Source of the DNA: Tubulanus polymorphus
Lineage: Eukaryota > Nemertea > Palaeonemertea > Tubulaniformes > Tubulanidae
Direction: 5' to 3'
DNA: 64,000 nt
NCBI RefSeq assembly: GCF_964204645.1
Contig: NC_134026.1
Location: forward strand, 8,383,450 to 8,447,449
Shown here: piece by piece, positions 1-34,599 of the stretch
Layout: the number at the start of each line of letters is the position of its first letter
Numbering within the stretch: position 1 is the first letter of the stretch
Program-made: the position numbers and the translations under genes
The notes under the pieces: generated by a model
Databases searched by the model: none
Told to the model about the DNA's origin: nothing
What the model saw: only the letters and a program-made list of their open reading frames with translations

Positions 1-489
1 GGCGATTGCGATCGACGAAACTCTTTTTGCGTACAGTTTTAAAGAAGAGTCAAAGGAAGCCGAAATAGTCTATCGATATTACTTCGCCCGTCTGCACCAG
101 CCCGTGATCTCATTCACATGGCCGTGGGCGCGCGCCTTTCAACCTCTCACGGATGTTCACAAATAATGTCACGCCTTTCCCGCATGCTTTATACCGAATG
201 GACCGCTAAAGACCCCGAATTAAGTTCGCAGCCTCAAAAAGGCGTTTCATATATTCCGCTGGTGTCGCCGACAGGTGGCCTATACATCAAAACTAGCCAT
301 TGGGTAGGGAAAAGGTTGTAAAGCTTTGATTATACATTTTAGATAGAATGGTGTTGTATGTTGAAAGTTGCCCGATGTAAATTTCGAAGGTAAAAAGTAT
401 TTTGCTTTCCACAGTCCGGCCCGCACGAAGAATATCGAGATGGGCGAGATCCTAACCGTCAAGTGCTGCCCCTCAACCTGGTCGTTGGC

Positions 490-550
490 GGTGAATATGC
501 GAACTAAGTACTTATTACTTGCTGCAATAGATTTAGTTCGCATTTTCACC
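490..550. repeat. imperfect inverted repeat (18-nt arms, 25-nt loop)
   Basis: The arms GGTGAATATGCGAACTAA (490-507) and the reverse complement at 533-550 agree at 17 of 18 positions. It could be a foldback remnant or a small RNA hairpin. Confidence 0.75.
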
Positions 551-1995
551 GTGATCGTTGTTCTATATCGAACCAGCAGCAGCACTGAACGGTCAAGACT
601 CACACGTCGTGGAGGAGTGGACTCGACTAAAAATGCTCTAATTCTTGAAACACGAACAAGCTTTTTGTATCTTTTCTCTGATGCACCTCCCAAATTTACC
701 ATTCAGCGCTTTAAGCGCAAGAAGATTAAAAAAGAAAATGTTTTCTTAGTCCTTCTTCACGTGTTTATCACAATTCCCCCTCCCAATTTTTTTAAGGATA
801 TGTCCGTCTAGATGTTCAAATATTATGATGCTTACAAAAATTTATGTTCATCTGAATTTTCAATCTCGTGGTTGTAAAAAGTTAGTTTTTGCATTTCTCC
901 CATTATTTGAATCAAATTTATCACATTTCCACGCATTTTTTTCTTTTTTACGTGGAAAAAACACAAATGATAGAAAAAGAATTCATGCGCATTTTTCGCG
1001 GTTCCCTTCCATTTTAAAACGTCTGTTATAGAATTTCTTTCAATTTCATCTTTCGCTCTCTCATTTTTTATTCTTGAAAAAAATCCGTACTGCAACTAAT
1101 CAAATAAGGCCGGTTACACATTGTCGAGTTGTTACGGAGGTCTGAATCGATTTTTTACCGGCAGCCGTTGTTTACATTAAATTGATGACGAAAATGATCG
1201 AAATTGCCTTTGAAATTCAGCGTCCAATAAATGAACGTTGGCGCATATCATTATGATTGGAATGATGGAGACTGTTCTTGAATGTGTATTCCGAATAAAA
1301 TCTATTGAAGTTATTGAAGTTACAATTTGTTTACACACATGCTACGCCCTTTTTACCGGAACGTATAGCGACATCAAACCAAAGCACTGCGAAGGACGGA
1401 GAAGATGCATACATGCATAACTTATCTAACTCTTTTATTATGATGTTTACGTATGGCCCTTCCCTTTATTTCTCACTACGGGGTCACCTTTCCTCCTAGT
1501 TAGTTGCCTAATCGTTGGTGGTAAGCTTCTATAATCGGATGGGCTTATGAAAATATCCGATCATGAAACTAAACCATAGACAGGTTACTGATTCACCTGC
1601 GTACCATAGGTGGGTGCACTGGAATCGTAGAACGACGATCACTGTGGAAACAACCACTTCACCACTTCCAGGACTGGGTGAAGTTTTTTTTTGGTTTTTT
1701 GGTTTACTTTCCTCGATCATCACCCGAACAACCATAACGGGGGTAATCAAATCCTTCATAAATCCACGAATTTATCTTAGAAATGGTGTACTAATGTATT
1801 TTGCGATGTCGTGTCCTATCCGCCAAACCTTCCATACTTCACATGTATACTAAATGCGCCATAATCAACTTCCGATATACAGCCATACTCTTAAATCCTG
1901 AATCACCGATGTGGGACGGAATATGAGGGGATGTGACTTATTTGATCCGAATGGAAAGTACCGTATTCCATACTGGATATGTACATGTACATCTA

Positions 1996-2183
1996 CAGTA
2001 AACCTCGCCTTACTCGGACAAGGCAATTTAACCATTTTTTGACTAACCCAGGACAAAAACGAAATCCTTTTTCTGACTTCCTACCGGTTTTTCCTATCCT
2101 TATATCGCGGACTTCGCTGACCTTGGCCGAATTTCAATTGACCTTGGCCTAAGTTTCTTGTCCGAGTTAGGCGAGGTTTACTG
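1996..2183. mobile_element. TA-flanked MITE with 27-bp terminal inverted repeats (pogo/Tc1-like)
   Basis: The termini at 1996-2022 and 2157-2183 begin CAGTAAACCTCGCCT and match at 26 of 27 positions as inverted repeats. Both ends are flanked by TA, the target duplication of Tc1/mariner/pogo elements, and CAGT is the usual pogo start. At 188 bp it carries no transposase and must move, or have moved, in trans. Confidence 0.8.
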
Positions 2184-2406
2184 TACGACGGAATAACCTC
2201 ATTCGTCCCAGATCAGGTTCACTCTGTTGTTCTCTCCACAGGAATGACGAAGAGGGGATATGTCGTAACGACGTTCTATTGGAGTAACTTTCCCTCAACT
2301 TCATCGCAATCCATAAAATAGTTAATGTCTATTTGCCCAAACGACACGAGGGGCAAACAATCGAAACGACTAAATAAAACGCTGCCGATTAACTTTGAAA
2401 ACAATT

Positions 2407-2412
2407 TTTATT
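2407..2412 (-). terminator. candidate distal polyadenylation hexamer of msi
   Basis: AATAAA on the minus strand, followed by TTGTTTTC and, within 60 nt, several other T-rich patches. It would give a 3' UTR of roughly 6.5 kb. Confidence 0.25.
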
Positions 2413-3720
2413 TGTTTTTTTTTCAGATGTTGCACATATTACACTAGACTGCATATTGTCCTACACAGTGTGAAAACAGTTCATTTTAAAAACAAAGTTA
2501 AAAATAATGACATTGTCCACATTTTTGCTAATCGATTCACACTGTGACAAGCCAAGAATCATTGACCTATTTGTTTTTGTTTCTAAAAACTCTTCACGCT
2601 GATGCCCCAATGTCAACAGGTATTTAGTAAGTTTACATTTTAAGCTAAAATCCACTTTTATTTTGTACACATGAATTTGGCACAGACGTCGCTGCGGTGA
2701 CCTTGACCTTTCGTTTATTCGCGTATTGACGCGCGTAACGAAAACGAAAGTCACCTTTCAGACTGCTTCTTCGATTTTATGGAAATATCGGTAAAACTGC
2801 CCATCTTATGATTTAAAACTAGGTAATTAGCACTTCATACGTAGAAATTTTCATTCTTTGTCTTCTAGATCATTCAAATTCTTCTTCCGAAAAGACGCGA
2901 ACTATCAAATGGTTTTATTTTTAACCGATCAAATGACGACCTACACCTAAAGTTGAGCTTTTACAATTGTTATCACAAAAACTTGGTCGAGTAAAAAAAG
3001 ACCACAACAATATCTTTGGTATATCATTGCTTAATGCTGTACAAAATGCTACAAGGATTCCTGTCATGCTTCGTAACTATACAGCCCACTCTTGATTATC
3101 CAAACACATGATGATTATTAGCAATCAATTATGTAATTATACCTTTTTATAAATAATAATATTCAATAAATCAATAAAAATTACCCTGAATTATATTTAT
3201 TTATTATTATCATCGTCATCATTATTATTATTATTCATATTTCGTTTCTGATTATCGAATTCGAGAGAGAGAAGCTATCCTAGTTTTAACTAATCACTAC
3301 AATAATATCAATACATTGTCTCGGGGCGACGACGCTCCGTTCGGTTCTGGATAATCTAAGAGTCCACTGTAAAACATCGGGCACTCCTCGCGCCGAGCCT
3401 CGATTTCCTAGTATGCATATATTATTAAACTCCGAGAGAGAGAGATGTCATGTTCGCGACCACCGAGCGCGTCGTCGACGAGGAGCGCCCGAAATGACAT
3501 GGGCTTTTTTACCGAGGACTTTTACAGTTTGAATGTCTCGAAATGTCTACAACACATATACACAAGTAACGTGTAGCAACGGTTTTCCTAGAGTCTATAC
3601 GCCATATACATCGGTTTAAAACGGTTATCATCAATTCATCGATTTCGTTTTCTACGGGTATTTTATCCGACGGCCACCCGAGCCGCCATATGGGAAGATG
3701 CTCAACATCCGACTTATACA

Positions 3721-3723
<3 letters not shown>

Positions 3724-3790
<67 letters not shown>

Positions 3791-3801
3791 TTATATATAT
3801 G
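3724..3801. repeat. (TA)n microsatellite
   Basis: Nearly pure TA dinucleotides for about 60 bp with a short imperfect tail. Lies in the candidate msi 3' UTR. Confidence 0.95.
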
Positions 3802-4274
3802 GTTACAATTTTCCCGATCGGTTTTAAAACAACTACATCGATAGGTGCAAAATCCGGTTTCATCGCGATGAATATCGTTTTATTAAAACCTTTTTTTTTG
3901 GTTTTCTTGTAATAATCAAAGTGAAAAACGCTCCATGCATATTCCAGCACTTTTTTTTAAGTAACAACATAGTGGCTTACAAATTATGTACACGGCACTC
4001 TACATGATTTCTGAAGTCTGAATGCATGTATATATTCATTCATTATCATCATCATCATTTACTAAATCTGAATAATTTTTCGCTCTAAAGTTACTTTTGG
4101 CTCGATGATTTTTTTTACAAGTAGATGAGTTGCTACGGATTTTTCCCCCTCTAAAAACAGCCTAGAAACGAAGATACTAGTGAATAGTTCGATACATTAT
4201 TACTTGCATAACTGAATTGTCAACGGATCATACTCGACATGATCAACCATACACCCACCGTTCTGATTTTAATA

Positions 4275-4276
<2 letters not shown>

Positions 4277-4354
<78 letters not shown>
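4277..4354. repeat. (TA)n microsatellite
   Basis: Pure TA array of about 78 bp. Its neighbour on the right, to 4480, is a CpG-rich patch before another TA array. Confidence 0.95.
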
Positions 4355-4356
<2 letters not shown>

Positions 4357-4537
4357 ACGCGTTACTCCATCCTCCCTTGCGCGGGATCGAAAACGCCCGA
4401 CGGCCGTAAGAAGCCCTGAGCCTACCGGGTTCGGATGCCGGCGAGAGAAGATGGCGTACAACTCATGTTTAAGGTGCATTTTGTGCAATATACAAAAAAA
4501 CCCCGTACATTATGACAGCATTAATCTACATATAATA

Positions 4538-4540
<3 letters not shown>

Positions 4541-4599
<59 letters not shown>
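4541..4599. repeat. (TA)n microsatellite
   Basis: Pure TA array of about 59 bp. Confidence 0.95.
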
Positions 4600-4600
<1 letters not shown>

Positions 4601-5577
4601 GGGCGCGCTAATACCAGGGAAGAACACTAAAACCTATACAGCTTTCATGGTAGGACATATTCAGACAACCCTCTCTCTCCCGTTTTTTTTAACACTGGAA
4701 GCTAACAGATCCGCGAAAATAAAAAACATTTTTACGATACTTATTATCACTTTCAGTACCTCGCGTGAACTTTGCAACGGTCACCACGTAGCGAGTGAGC
4801 TTGAGTGCATATACACCGAATATTCCAGTTATACTTGTTTCCTGTACGAACGAACGCACGACACGCAAGAATAGCCTCGGTATGTTTTAGATTAAAATTC
4901 AAAATATTTCTTCTTTTTCTAAGTGTAGTAGTAGTCTCGAAAACACAACAAAATCGATAATATATATTCACACACAGGTTATATATAAAAAATTTGATTG
5001 TTTCAAGAAAACCCGGAGAGCGAAGACCCGAACTTCATATAAAACGAGAGATACAAGTTGATGATATGTCACTACCTAAACTACGTACGGTAATTGCCAA
5101 TTTCGGTATGGATGATAGTTTCGAACTGATAGTAACAGCGTACTTTCTGTACAAATGATGTTACACGGTCAACGAAAGCCTGTACAATATGGTAATATAA
5201 GAACAGGCGAAAAAAACCAGGAAATAAAAAATCCTGAATGTCGGACGCGAAACTTTAAAAAAAAGCGTCCGCTTCCGTAAATTCCGGCGCGGGAAAAGCC
5301 GATTTTAAAATTTTGCGCACGAAAAACGCGTCGGAATAAAAAATAACAACTCGTTTCGTAATTAATAATCGTGGATACGTAATAAAATGGATCAATCGAT
5401 AGGTTAAGAGTTTTTTAAGAGTTTTTTTTTTTAGAATATCGTTAAAATGGCGTACACGACGCGAGTGAATTCGTGCGGGTTACCATTGGAAGAACAGTGC
5501 AGTCTAGGCTACTGTGAACGTGATGTTTCGTTTTATGCGCAACTCTTATCGAGTTTTTGAAGCATTGATTACGAATT

Positions 5578-5579
<2 letters not shown>

Positions 5580-5644
<65 letters not shown>
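5580..5644. repeat. (TA)n microsatellite
   Basis: Pure TA array of about 64 bp; it gives false YIYIYI frames on both strands. Confidence 0.95.
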
Positions 5645-5648
<4 letters not shown>

Positions 5649-6135
5649 CATTATATCCTTTGTACAGCATGCAATGAAATTAAAGATGACATGAGATGAC
5701 ACACTAATAATTATAATATAATATAATAAAATGACACAACAAATCGTTTTCTTCTGCTTCAGAGATCATACACAAAGACGGATAACAAATTCACACGTCA
5801 CGTCGTAAAATGTTGTTTTTTTTGCCTCCTTCACGGATAATACAATACATGTATACGCGAAAAACATATACATATACATATATATATATATATATACACC
5901 GATGATAATATATATAATTATTAAAAATCCCAAGAAGCGCACGCACACGCATTCACACACATGCGCGGAATAATGTCCGCTTAATATTATATATCATATT
6001 CTCACATTCTTATATATGTATATATATACATATATATAAGACATGAAATAGAGTCCAACAACATCAGTATACCAACACAGGTTAAAATTTTAAAACATGT
6101 ATATTTTTTACACACACAAGTTTAAGCTATAAGTA

Positions 6136-6167
6136 CATAATAATAATAATAATAATAATAATAATAG
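6136..6167. repeat. (TAA)n microsatellite
   Basis: About ten AAT/TAA units. Confidence 0.9.
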
Positions 6168-6482
6168 TTCGATCATCCCCGTCCCGCCCCTGTACGAAAA
6201 CGCGCGTTTGACGAGAGAAATATATGTTCATTCGTTGTTGTGTGTCTGGCGACGCTTCGTGAGTGAAAGAAAGGATAAAGACAGACAGAGATAGATAGTT
6301 AGAGATAGAGAGAGCATGATCGTAAAGTATATCGTCAACAGAAGCATAAAATCTGGTCTCGATGATTATTATTAACGTATATAGATTTTCCGTCCGAGTG
6401 ATAAAACCTCGCGTTAAAAAACAAAACGTCTTTGTGTATGAGCTTCTTCGCGATGTTCGATGTAAACATGTTCCGGCGCGCG

Positions 6483-6735
6483 CTATCACGCGGAGATGAT
6501 TCGGCGCCCAGTCAAATTTTGGCCCGCGTCTAATTAGAGCACGCGATCACACGTAGACCACTCATTCGATACTAAACAATGCATAAACAAAGCGAAGTGA
6601 GTCACTTCCGCAACCAGTTGTTTTTTTAAAAGCAATAACTTAACCCGTGCCAAAATTTGGCCCACTTGGCACCCGTATGGTTGGTTGTTCGGCGCTGAAT
6701 TTGGTTCGGGACAAAATGATCATGTGATCGCGGCT
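6483..6735 (+). mobile_element. AGCCGCGATC-type MITE copy
   Basis: It starts with a degenerate end near TATCACGCGGAGA and ends GTGATCGCGGCT. Inside are the family core AAAGCGAAGTGAGTCACTTC and GGCCC-containing segments. It is one of eight related copies or fragments in the window. Confidence 0.65.
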
Positions 6736-7013
6736 CGTGGCTCTCGACTGCGTTTAGGATTGAAGGACACGCTCTTCAGCCGATGAAGCGCGCGCCTTGA
6801 ACACACGTGCGCGTTGACGCGCATCGCATCGAAATCGAAGAGATAGAACACTGGACACTTCGTCCATTAACAAAAAATCCCACAGACGCCCCTCCGAATG
6901 CTATACACAAAATATATCATCGTTACAATAGTATTGTATATTATGATTGGTTTATGATAGAAAGGGAACCGTCGTAAATAGTCCCGATACAAGATATTGC
7001 TTTCAATTCATCT

Positions 7014-7019
<6 letters not shown>

Positions 7020-7090
<71 letters not shown>
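7020..7090. repeat. (TA)n microsatellite
   Basis: Pure TA array of about 70 bp. Confidence 0.95.
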
Positions 7091-7096
<6 letters not shown>

Positions 7097-7196
7097 TAAT
7101 ATTACGAATACACACTCCAACAGTTTGAGGAGAAATATGGCTGACTGTACATTGACAAGAAATAAAGCTTATAGCACATCAGCATATGTAATTATG

Positions 7197-7199
<3 letters not shown>

Positions 7200-7231
<32 letters not shown>
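7200..7231. repeat. (TAA)n microsatellite
   Basis: About ten AAT/TAA units. Confidence 0.9.
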
Positions 7232-7233
<2 letters not shown>

Positions 7234-8047
7234 TAATAGTAATATCAATATATAATGATGCATATACATGCATGGATATGCTTGAGACAGGGTCGATTTT
7301 TTTTCGATTTTGTACAAAAAGCGTCGTTTTTCGCAGTATACACTATCATTATTCGTTATCATTGTTTCCTTTTTTTTAAAATCATAAATCAGAAAAAAAC
7401 GGTTGTCATGGATGAAGATTAACCAACGATACATATTATCAGTATATAACCACTTGTCCAACACACTGAATTATCAATAATGAACCACATCAACATTCGC
7501 AATCATATATCTATTAATAAATCGTCATTTTTACTGACTCATTAAGCTAATAACACGCGTGTTTCGTAAATAAAAAATTCCGCGTCGAGAAAAAGAAATC
7601 GCGCCCCCTCTCCGTTTTCGGAAGAAACCGTAGTTGGGAGTCGGGGAGTCGATGAATGCCGCTATTTTTTGTGACCGTTGGACCGAATATACAAGGTTGA
7701 TAGTCTGAGCTTTCAGATTTTCTCCTCCTATCTTAATTCAACTAGAATATAATTTAATTACCTAATTTACACTACGGAAATCAACACTAATGGTTACAAT
7801 CAAAATGCAACCAGGGTTTCGTACAGTTACATCAATAATGATAGTAATAATAATAATAATCATTAATAGCATGTCGCGGAAAGTGATATCTTAACAAATA
7901 GAAATCCATAAATTAATTACCGTCATAATTTTTCATTTCTTTTTCAACAAAAAAAAGTACAATAATAAAAAATATCAACAAAATATGACTTGAGGCAGGA
8001 GAATTACAGTTATTTCGTCTAAAAAGTCTACGCTTCATCAATTTACA

Positions 8048-8053
8048 TTTATT
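8048..8053 (-). terminator. candidate proximal polyadenylation hexamer of msi
   Basis: AATAAA on the minus strand about 870 nt after the stop codon. It is the first canonical hexamer downstream of the stop, but no clear GU-rich element follows within 50 nt, so support is weak. Confidence 0.3.
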
Positions 8054-8684
8054 ACTAATTAGTTAATTAATTAACTGATAAATTACTAGGCATAATTGGT
8101 TGATCGTGATCATAATTACTACTACTCGGCGGCCGCAAGATGATGATTACCAATGCCGCTTTCGATTGTTCGTGTGAATTTTCTTGCGTCCGCGCTAAAA
8201 CTACGCGACGATATCAAAGTATTTTCCGTTTAATGACGAACAAGTCAGCCATTCGTTTAGAAAGGAAAGAAAAACCGTCACCTCAACCGCGTCCGCGAGT
8301 TCACTCGATTCGTCGAGCCGCGCTCGGGATGTCGACCTTCTCGATTCGCAAGACATATCAGTATGCGAACGAATTCATAAACGTTAAACGCCATTTTCGC
8401 CACGATTTCGACGTAAACCGATATCGTCATTTTGGGTTTTTTTTGCACGAGAAATACGAACGAATGGAACGGACGAAAACAGAAAATCGTCGCTATGAAA
8501 TACTGAACCATGACCGCGCGGAAAAAAAATGTACAAAAAAAAACTGGTCAGACATTATCGCCCTGTATAGAGAATATATGCATAATATGTGTATACACCG
8601 TACACCAACAATATGTATGTACAGTGTATATGTACATAATAATATATATTATTCATATATGTATATATATTTTTTGTTTTCATC

Positions 8685-8692
<8 letters not shown>

Positions 8693-8757
<65 letters not shown>
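8693..8757. repeat. (TA)n microsatellite
   Basis: TA array about 170 bp beyond the msi stop codon. A (TAA)-like tract follows at 8776-8810. The 245-codon plus-strand frame across it is repeat-driven. Confidence 0.95.
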
Positions 8758-8759
<2 letters not shown>

Positions 8760-8921
8760 TCATGAGTCAATGTATATAATAATCATAATAATAATCATAA
8801 TAATAATAATTCGCCATTCATACAGTCAAGAAGAGACACCCTCCACCATACTGCTGGAGAGATCATTATCTCCTTAGTTTTTTTTTTTATAAACCATTAT
8901 CAGTTGAAATGTGTCCGTGGC

Positions 8922-30689
<21,768 letters not shown>

Positions 30690-32297
30690 CTGCGGAATAA
30701 ATAGACGCGGAAATCAGTAAATGCCGGGGGGGGGGGAATTTGACAATTCGGAAGCAGTTAAGAGAATAGCATCTGTCAACTCAACATGAAAAATGACGCG
30801 AAGAACTTAAGATTTGTTTACGTGTCAGTTTTTAAGACACTGAACTAGAAAGTATGATCAAATAATGTAAAACATGGATGTTTTCTCGATTTCCCAAATC
30901 CCTTATGAATTAATTCAGATCGAGACAAAAATTCCATGCGTTCTTCGTCAAGAACGCCAAGGAAAAAGGTGGCAGATTTCACCAGTGACTAAATGCAATA
31001 CCCCTGGGCCAGGTCGTATAAAGAAACCATTGGCGATCAATCCAAATTTAGAAAATATTGGCAAATACCATAGGAAAGGGTACAGTACTCGATGCAAATA
31101 CATGGATGTTAGAATTTTTAGAAACGAAATACAAAGCACTAGCTCGATAATTCAATTTTTCAACTTAGAAAGTCGAACATAGCCTCGTAGTTATGGAAAA
31201 AATGATTCATGACGAATGCCGCGAAAATCTTGCCCGATCAAAGAGATCCAATTTTTCTATTACGGATAAATCCGCGTTTCTCTTCTCAACGGGCGATCAT
31301 CAAAAAGATAACTTTCCAATATCGCCGGCTACGATTTACATACGTAATAATTTCGCAGATTACGATCGTCGGCTCTGAAGCTAATACACTTCGCGCTGCG
31401 GGGCCGGTGGATACGAAACGTTCGTTCTGTTCTACACGAGCGCGGCTCCTCTGTACTCACTCTAATTCTAATACGAGTACGGGGGCTTATTTGATTTTTT
31501 CTGATGATAATTACTAATTTGAATAAATCCAATATAAATCGCATCGAGAGATATTATCGCTAAGCCGGGCCGCATTACCGACGGCCGGCGAGTGAACAAA
31601 CGAAACGGTAACCTTTCCATTTTTCGGTATTTACATTTACGCTTTCATCGACGATCAAAGGCGAATCTACAGGCTTACATTCGCAGAAGTAAGCCGTTCC
31701 TTTGGCGAAGCGCAAAAAGTGAGCTTGATTAATACGACTACGGTATTTCGAAAAATGAAATCATCTTGATCACGGGTGCACACGTTTCACTTTTTTTTTT
31801 CTAACGATCAGCAGCAGCAGCAGCGGCGGCGGCGGCAGAAATGAAATTCTTTCTTCGATGAGAAAAAATATGCAGACTCGGATGGGGTACGGATGCCTAG
31901 CGCGACTGATATAAATCTGAGCTTCGAATGTCGTCTGCTAATGCATCGTCGTTAATCGCCAGTCAATTTCAACGGTCCATCGGGCATTATTGGCCTACTT
32001 TTCGCCTGAATAGTTCCCGCGTGCTGTCAATCATACCGAGCTCGCTGATATTATCATCATTATCAATCAGCTTCTCAATTTGAATCGCAATAATACGGGG
32101 GTAGTCTTTTATTTCTACTAGCGCGCTGCGTACTTGACAGAAATTAATTTCGACACATTTTACAACGCCGTGTGCCGACTATGGCTATGGCTACGTATAT
32201 CGGCATTGTATTGCATTATTTCCAGTCATTTTTTCGTCGTGCTGTACTAACCGTGTTACCAAGGGCGACTGCATTATTGCGTTGATTGCGCAAAAAC

Positions 32298-32335
32298 CTG
32301 ATACAGAATAACTGATGTCCGACGTTCTGTATCAG
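32298..32335. repeat. short hairpin, perfect 11-bp stem
   Basis: CTGATACAGAA (32298-32308) and TTCTGTATCAG (32325-32335) are perfect inverted repeats around a 16-nt loop. Confidence 0.7.
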
Positions 32336-32557
32336 TCAATTTTTCATCGGCCGATGTCTGACTATACTTAATAAATTGTCTTCGGGACCAGCAGCGATAT
32401 CGAGAGGCATAACGCGTCGGAATATTGCTCGGTATGCTTCACGTCATCATTCGGGCATCATCGTGTAGCTAAAATCGTCCACGCATAAAAATGGCCGCTG
32501 CAGTAATGAGACTTTAAGTGCAAAACGCTTACATAGCTAGGCATGAGATTGCTGCTT

Positions 32558-33090
32558 GGATCCCTCCTAATTTGTTTTGGTCAACGACATGGCATCACAT
32601 CATGATATTACCATAACTATACTATTAAGACACTGTATATGTTCATCATACAGCCAGTATATACCAAAATATAGCATATATGTACAGACCATGTTAAGGT
32701 CAACTTAACTCTAGTTTATAAAAGATGCACCCCCCCCCCCCCCCTGGTAAATATTGGATCCCTCCTAATTTGATTTTTCAATAACATAGGACACCGTAAT
32801 ATTTTCCTCACACTGTCATAAGTCTATACAAAGTCAACAAACTCTAGTTTATAAAAAAGGTGGCCACCTCTAAATATCGGATATATCTAAATATGTTGGA
32901 TCCATCCGAATTTGCTTTAGTCAATAACATGGCACAACATGATGATGATATTACCATAACTATACGATTAAGACGCACATATCTTCATCATATTGCTGCA
33001 TAAGTATATACTAAATAGTATTACTACAAGTATTAATATTGGTAGTACATACCATGAAGGTTACCTAATGTCTAGTTATTATAAGTGGCC
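32558..33090. repeat. diverged tandem repeat, three units
   Basis: Units start at 32558, 32756 and 32898 with GGATCCCTCCTAATTTG or a variant. Each continues with a C/A-rich AATAACATGGCA-like box, and the first and third share ATTACCATAACTATAC. Units 1 and 2 contain AACTCTAGTTTATAAAA. A C15 run sits at the end of unit 1 (32730-32744). Confidence 0.7.
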
Positions 33091-34019
33091 GTAGTCTTAT
33101 ATCCCTTGTAACAACATAAAAATTGCCTCTACTAGTGATTTTTTAAAAGATCCAATCACAAGTCGGCAATTCGATGATGTCAAAGGGGATTAAGGAGACG
33201 GCCATCTTAATCATCTACGGCGACCATATTAGGAGCATATAAGTATATAGAAACTAAATGAATACGGCGCGTTCGCGAGATTAGCTACTACGGGTACGAA
33301 AGTAATCGGTTCTAAACGATACGACTAGAGAGTATTTCGTGCAAACCGCGCGTTTCCCTCCTGTCACTCGTTTACCACTTGACTTCCAGTAGATTTCTGC
33401 CCCGCCACGGCAGCCCGCCGGCTAATTGCGACTGGAAAAAATCCGACGACTACGACGACCGCCGCTATGAGAGAACGCGCTGCTCGCAGACCTCGGGCGA
33501 ATTGAAATGTCTCGATAACAATTATAGCTTATGAGGTCATTTTATTTTATGGTTGACTGGCCATTTCATCTTTCTCCCTCCTGGCACTTAGTCATAGGGT
33601 TTATTACTAAGCGCATATGAAACGAGAATGCAGTCACGACGAGTCAGCGCGAACATGGAATGGCTACATCGACAGCCATTGCTTTTTCACCGGCATTAAG
33701 ACTTATTTTCCGCCCCATGTCTAACCCCCTAGGCCGGTTTCCGGGCCAAAAATATATCTCACATCTGATGTCTCCAGTTGTGAGATTGGCTACAGAAGCT
33801 GAATAATCTTAAATTAGTCTTGAATTTGATCAGGTTGACTTCCAATCGCCAAATGTTAATGAAGTACAGCTTTCGATTTAGAGACATTGCATACAATTAT
33901 TGGAATGAAATATTTCTAATTTTTGCACAGGCAACTCGGAAAGCAATCTCTGTTCAAGCTAAAAATTAGTGTATTTATTGATTGATACCAATAGCCAAAT
34001 TTTGTAGCGACATTTTATA

Positions 34020-34197
34020 CCCTATTGTAGCGACATTAAGTTTTCAGGGTTCATCCCCTCACTTAGTACAGCCTTGTTTGGGTTGGGATGAATCCTTGAC
34101 ACATTTCTGTACATTAATGACTGATTCATATTTGTGTATTTGTATATTCTCCTATGTACTGATCTTTTGTGTCTAAATAAACTTAAATTTCAAAAAA
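34020..34197 (+). mobile_element. possible 3' end of a non-LTR retrotransposon
   Basis: The block ends TTTTGTGTCTAAATAAAC, then TTAAATTTC and an A run, an arrangement typical of LINE 3' tails. No reverse transcriptase frame precedes it, so this is a 5'-truncated fragment if real. Confidence 0.3.
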
Positions 34198-34599
34198 ACA
34201 TCGCGATCATCTATACACGATCATCTATACGCTGAAATTTTTGCCTGTTTTGCAAGGTGATATCAGGACCTATACGACGCACATCAGCAACAACGACGTG
34301 GATTATGGATGATAATGAATCGTCATATTTGCCGCTGCTGCTGCCATTTATAAGAATTAATTGCAGAAATTTAACCGCAAATGTGACTGCTCGCGTTCGC
34401 GACTTCATTAAGGCACGGATTGCGTGTTCGGCTCGGTTTATCATCCCCCCTAACCATGCTCCAGAATACTGTTTTACTAGTCGCTATTAATCTGCGAATG
34501 CCATGCTATGACAATACTGTCTGACATCTGATTAAAAACGATCGCTAAGCGCATAAGTAACGCTCTGTGATTTTTTTTCACGTTTTATCCCTAACTCCC

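Larger units (their letters stand above)
1..2399. other. non-coding flank downstream of msi
   Basis: Overlapping frames of 140-147 codons occur on both strands at 280-811 but show no domain, signal or coding bias that I can recognise. The block includes an imperfect hairpin (490-550), a small hairpin at 1657-1683, a fragment resembling the pogo-like MITE ends (about 1870-1940), and the TA-flanked element at 1996-2183. Nothing else is supported. Confidence 0.5.
2400..8921 (-). other. candidate 3' UTR and downstream flank of msi, AT-rich and repeat-laden
   Basis: No coding frame is convincing here. Minus-strand AATAAA hexamers lie at 8053-8048, at 3205-3196 (overlapping pair) and at 2412-2407, the last followed by a T-rich stretch, so the 3' UTR could be about 0.9, 5.7 or 6.5 kb long. 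Long 3' UTRs are common for neural RNA-binding proteins. The stretch holds at least five long (TA)n arrays, (TAA)n tracts and one AGCCGCGATC-type repeat copy at 6483-6735. The true end cannot be fixed from sequence alone. Confidence 0.4.

Noticed and set aside
280-811. Frames of 140-147 codons on both strands
   Set aside because: Mutually overlapping, no domain or splice support; probably chance openness.
4355-4480. GGGTTCGGATGCC, similar to a tRNA B box, between two TA arrays
   Set aside because: No matching A box at the right distance and no cloverleaf; not called as tRNA or SINE.
8140-8877. A 245-codon plus-strand frame ending in Tyr-Ile and Ile repeats
   Set aside because: It lies opposite the msi 3' end, the second half is microsatellite translation, and the first half has no recognisable domain.
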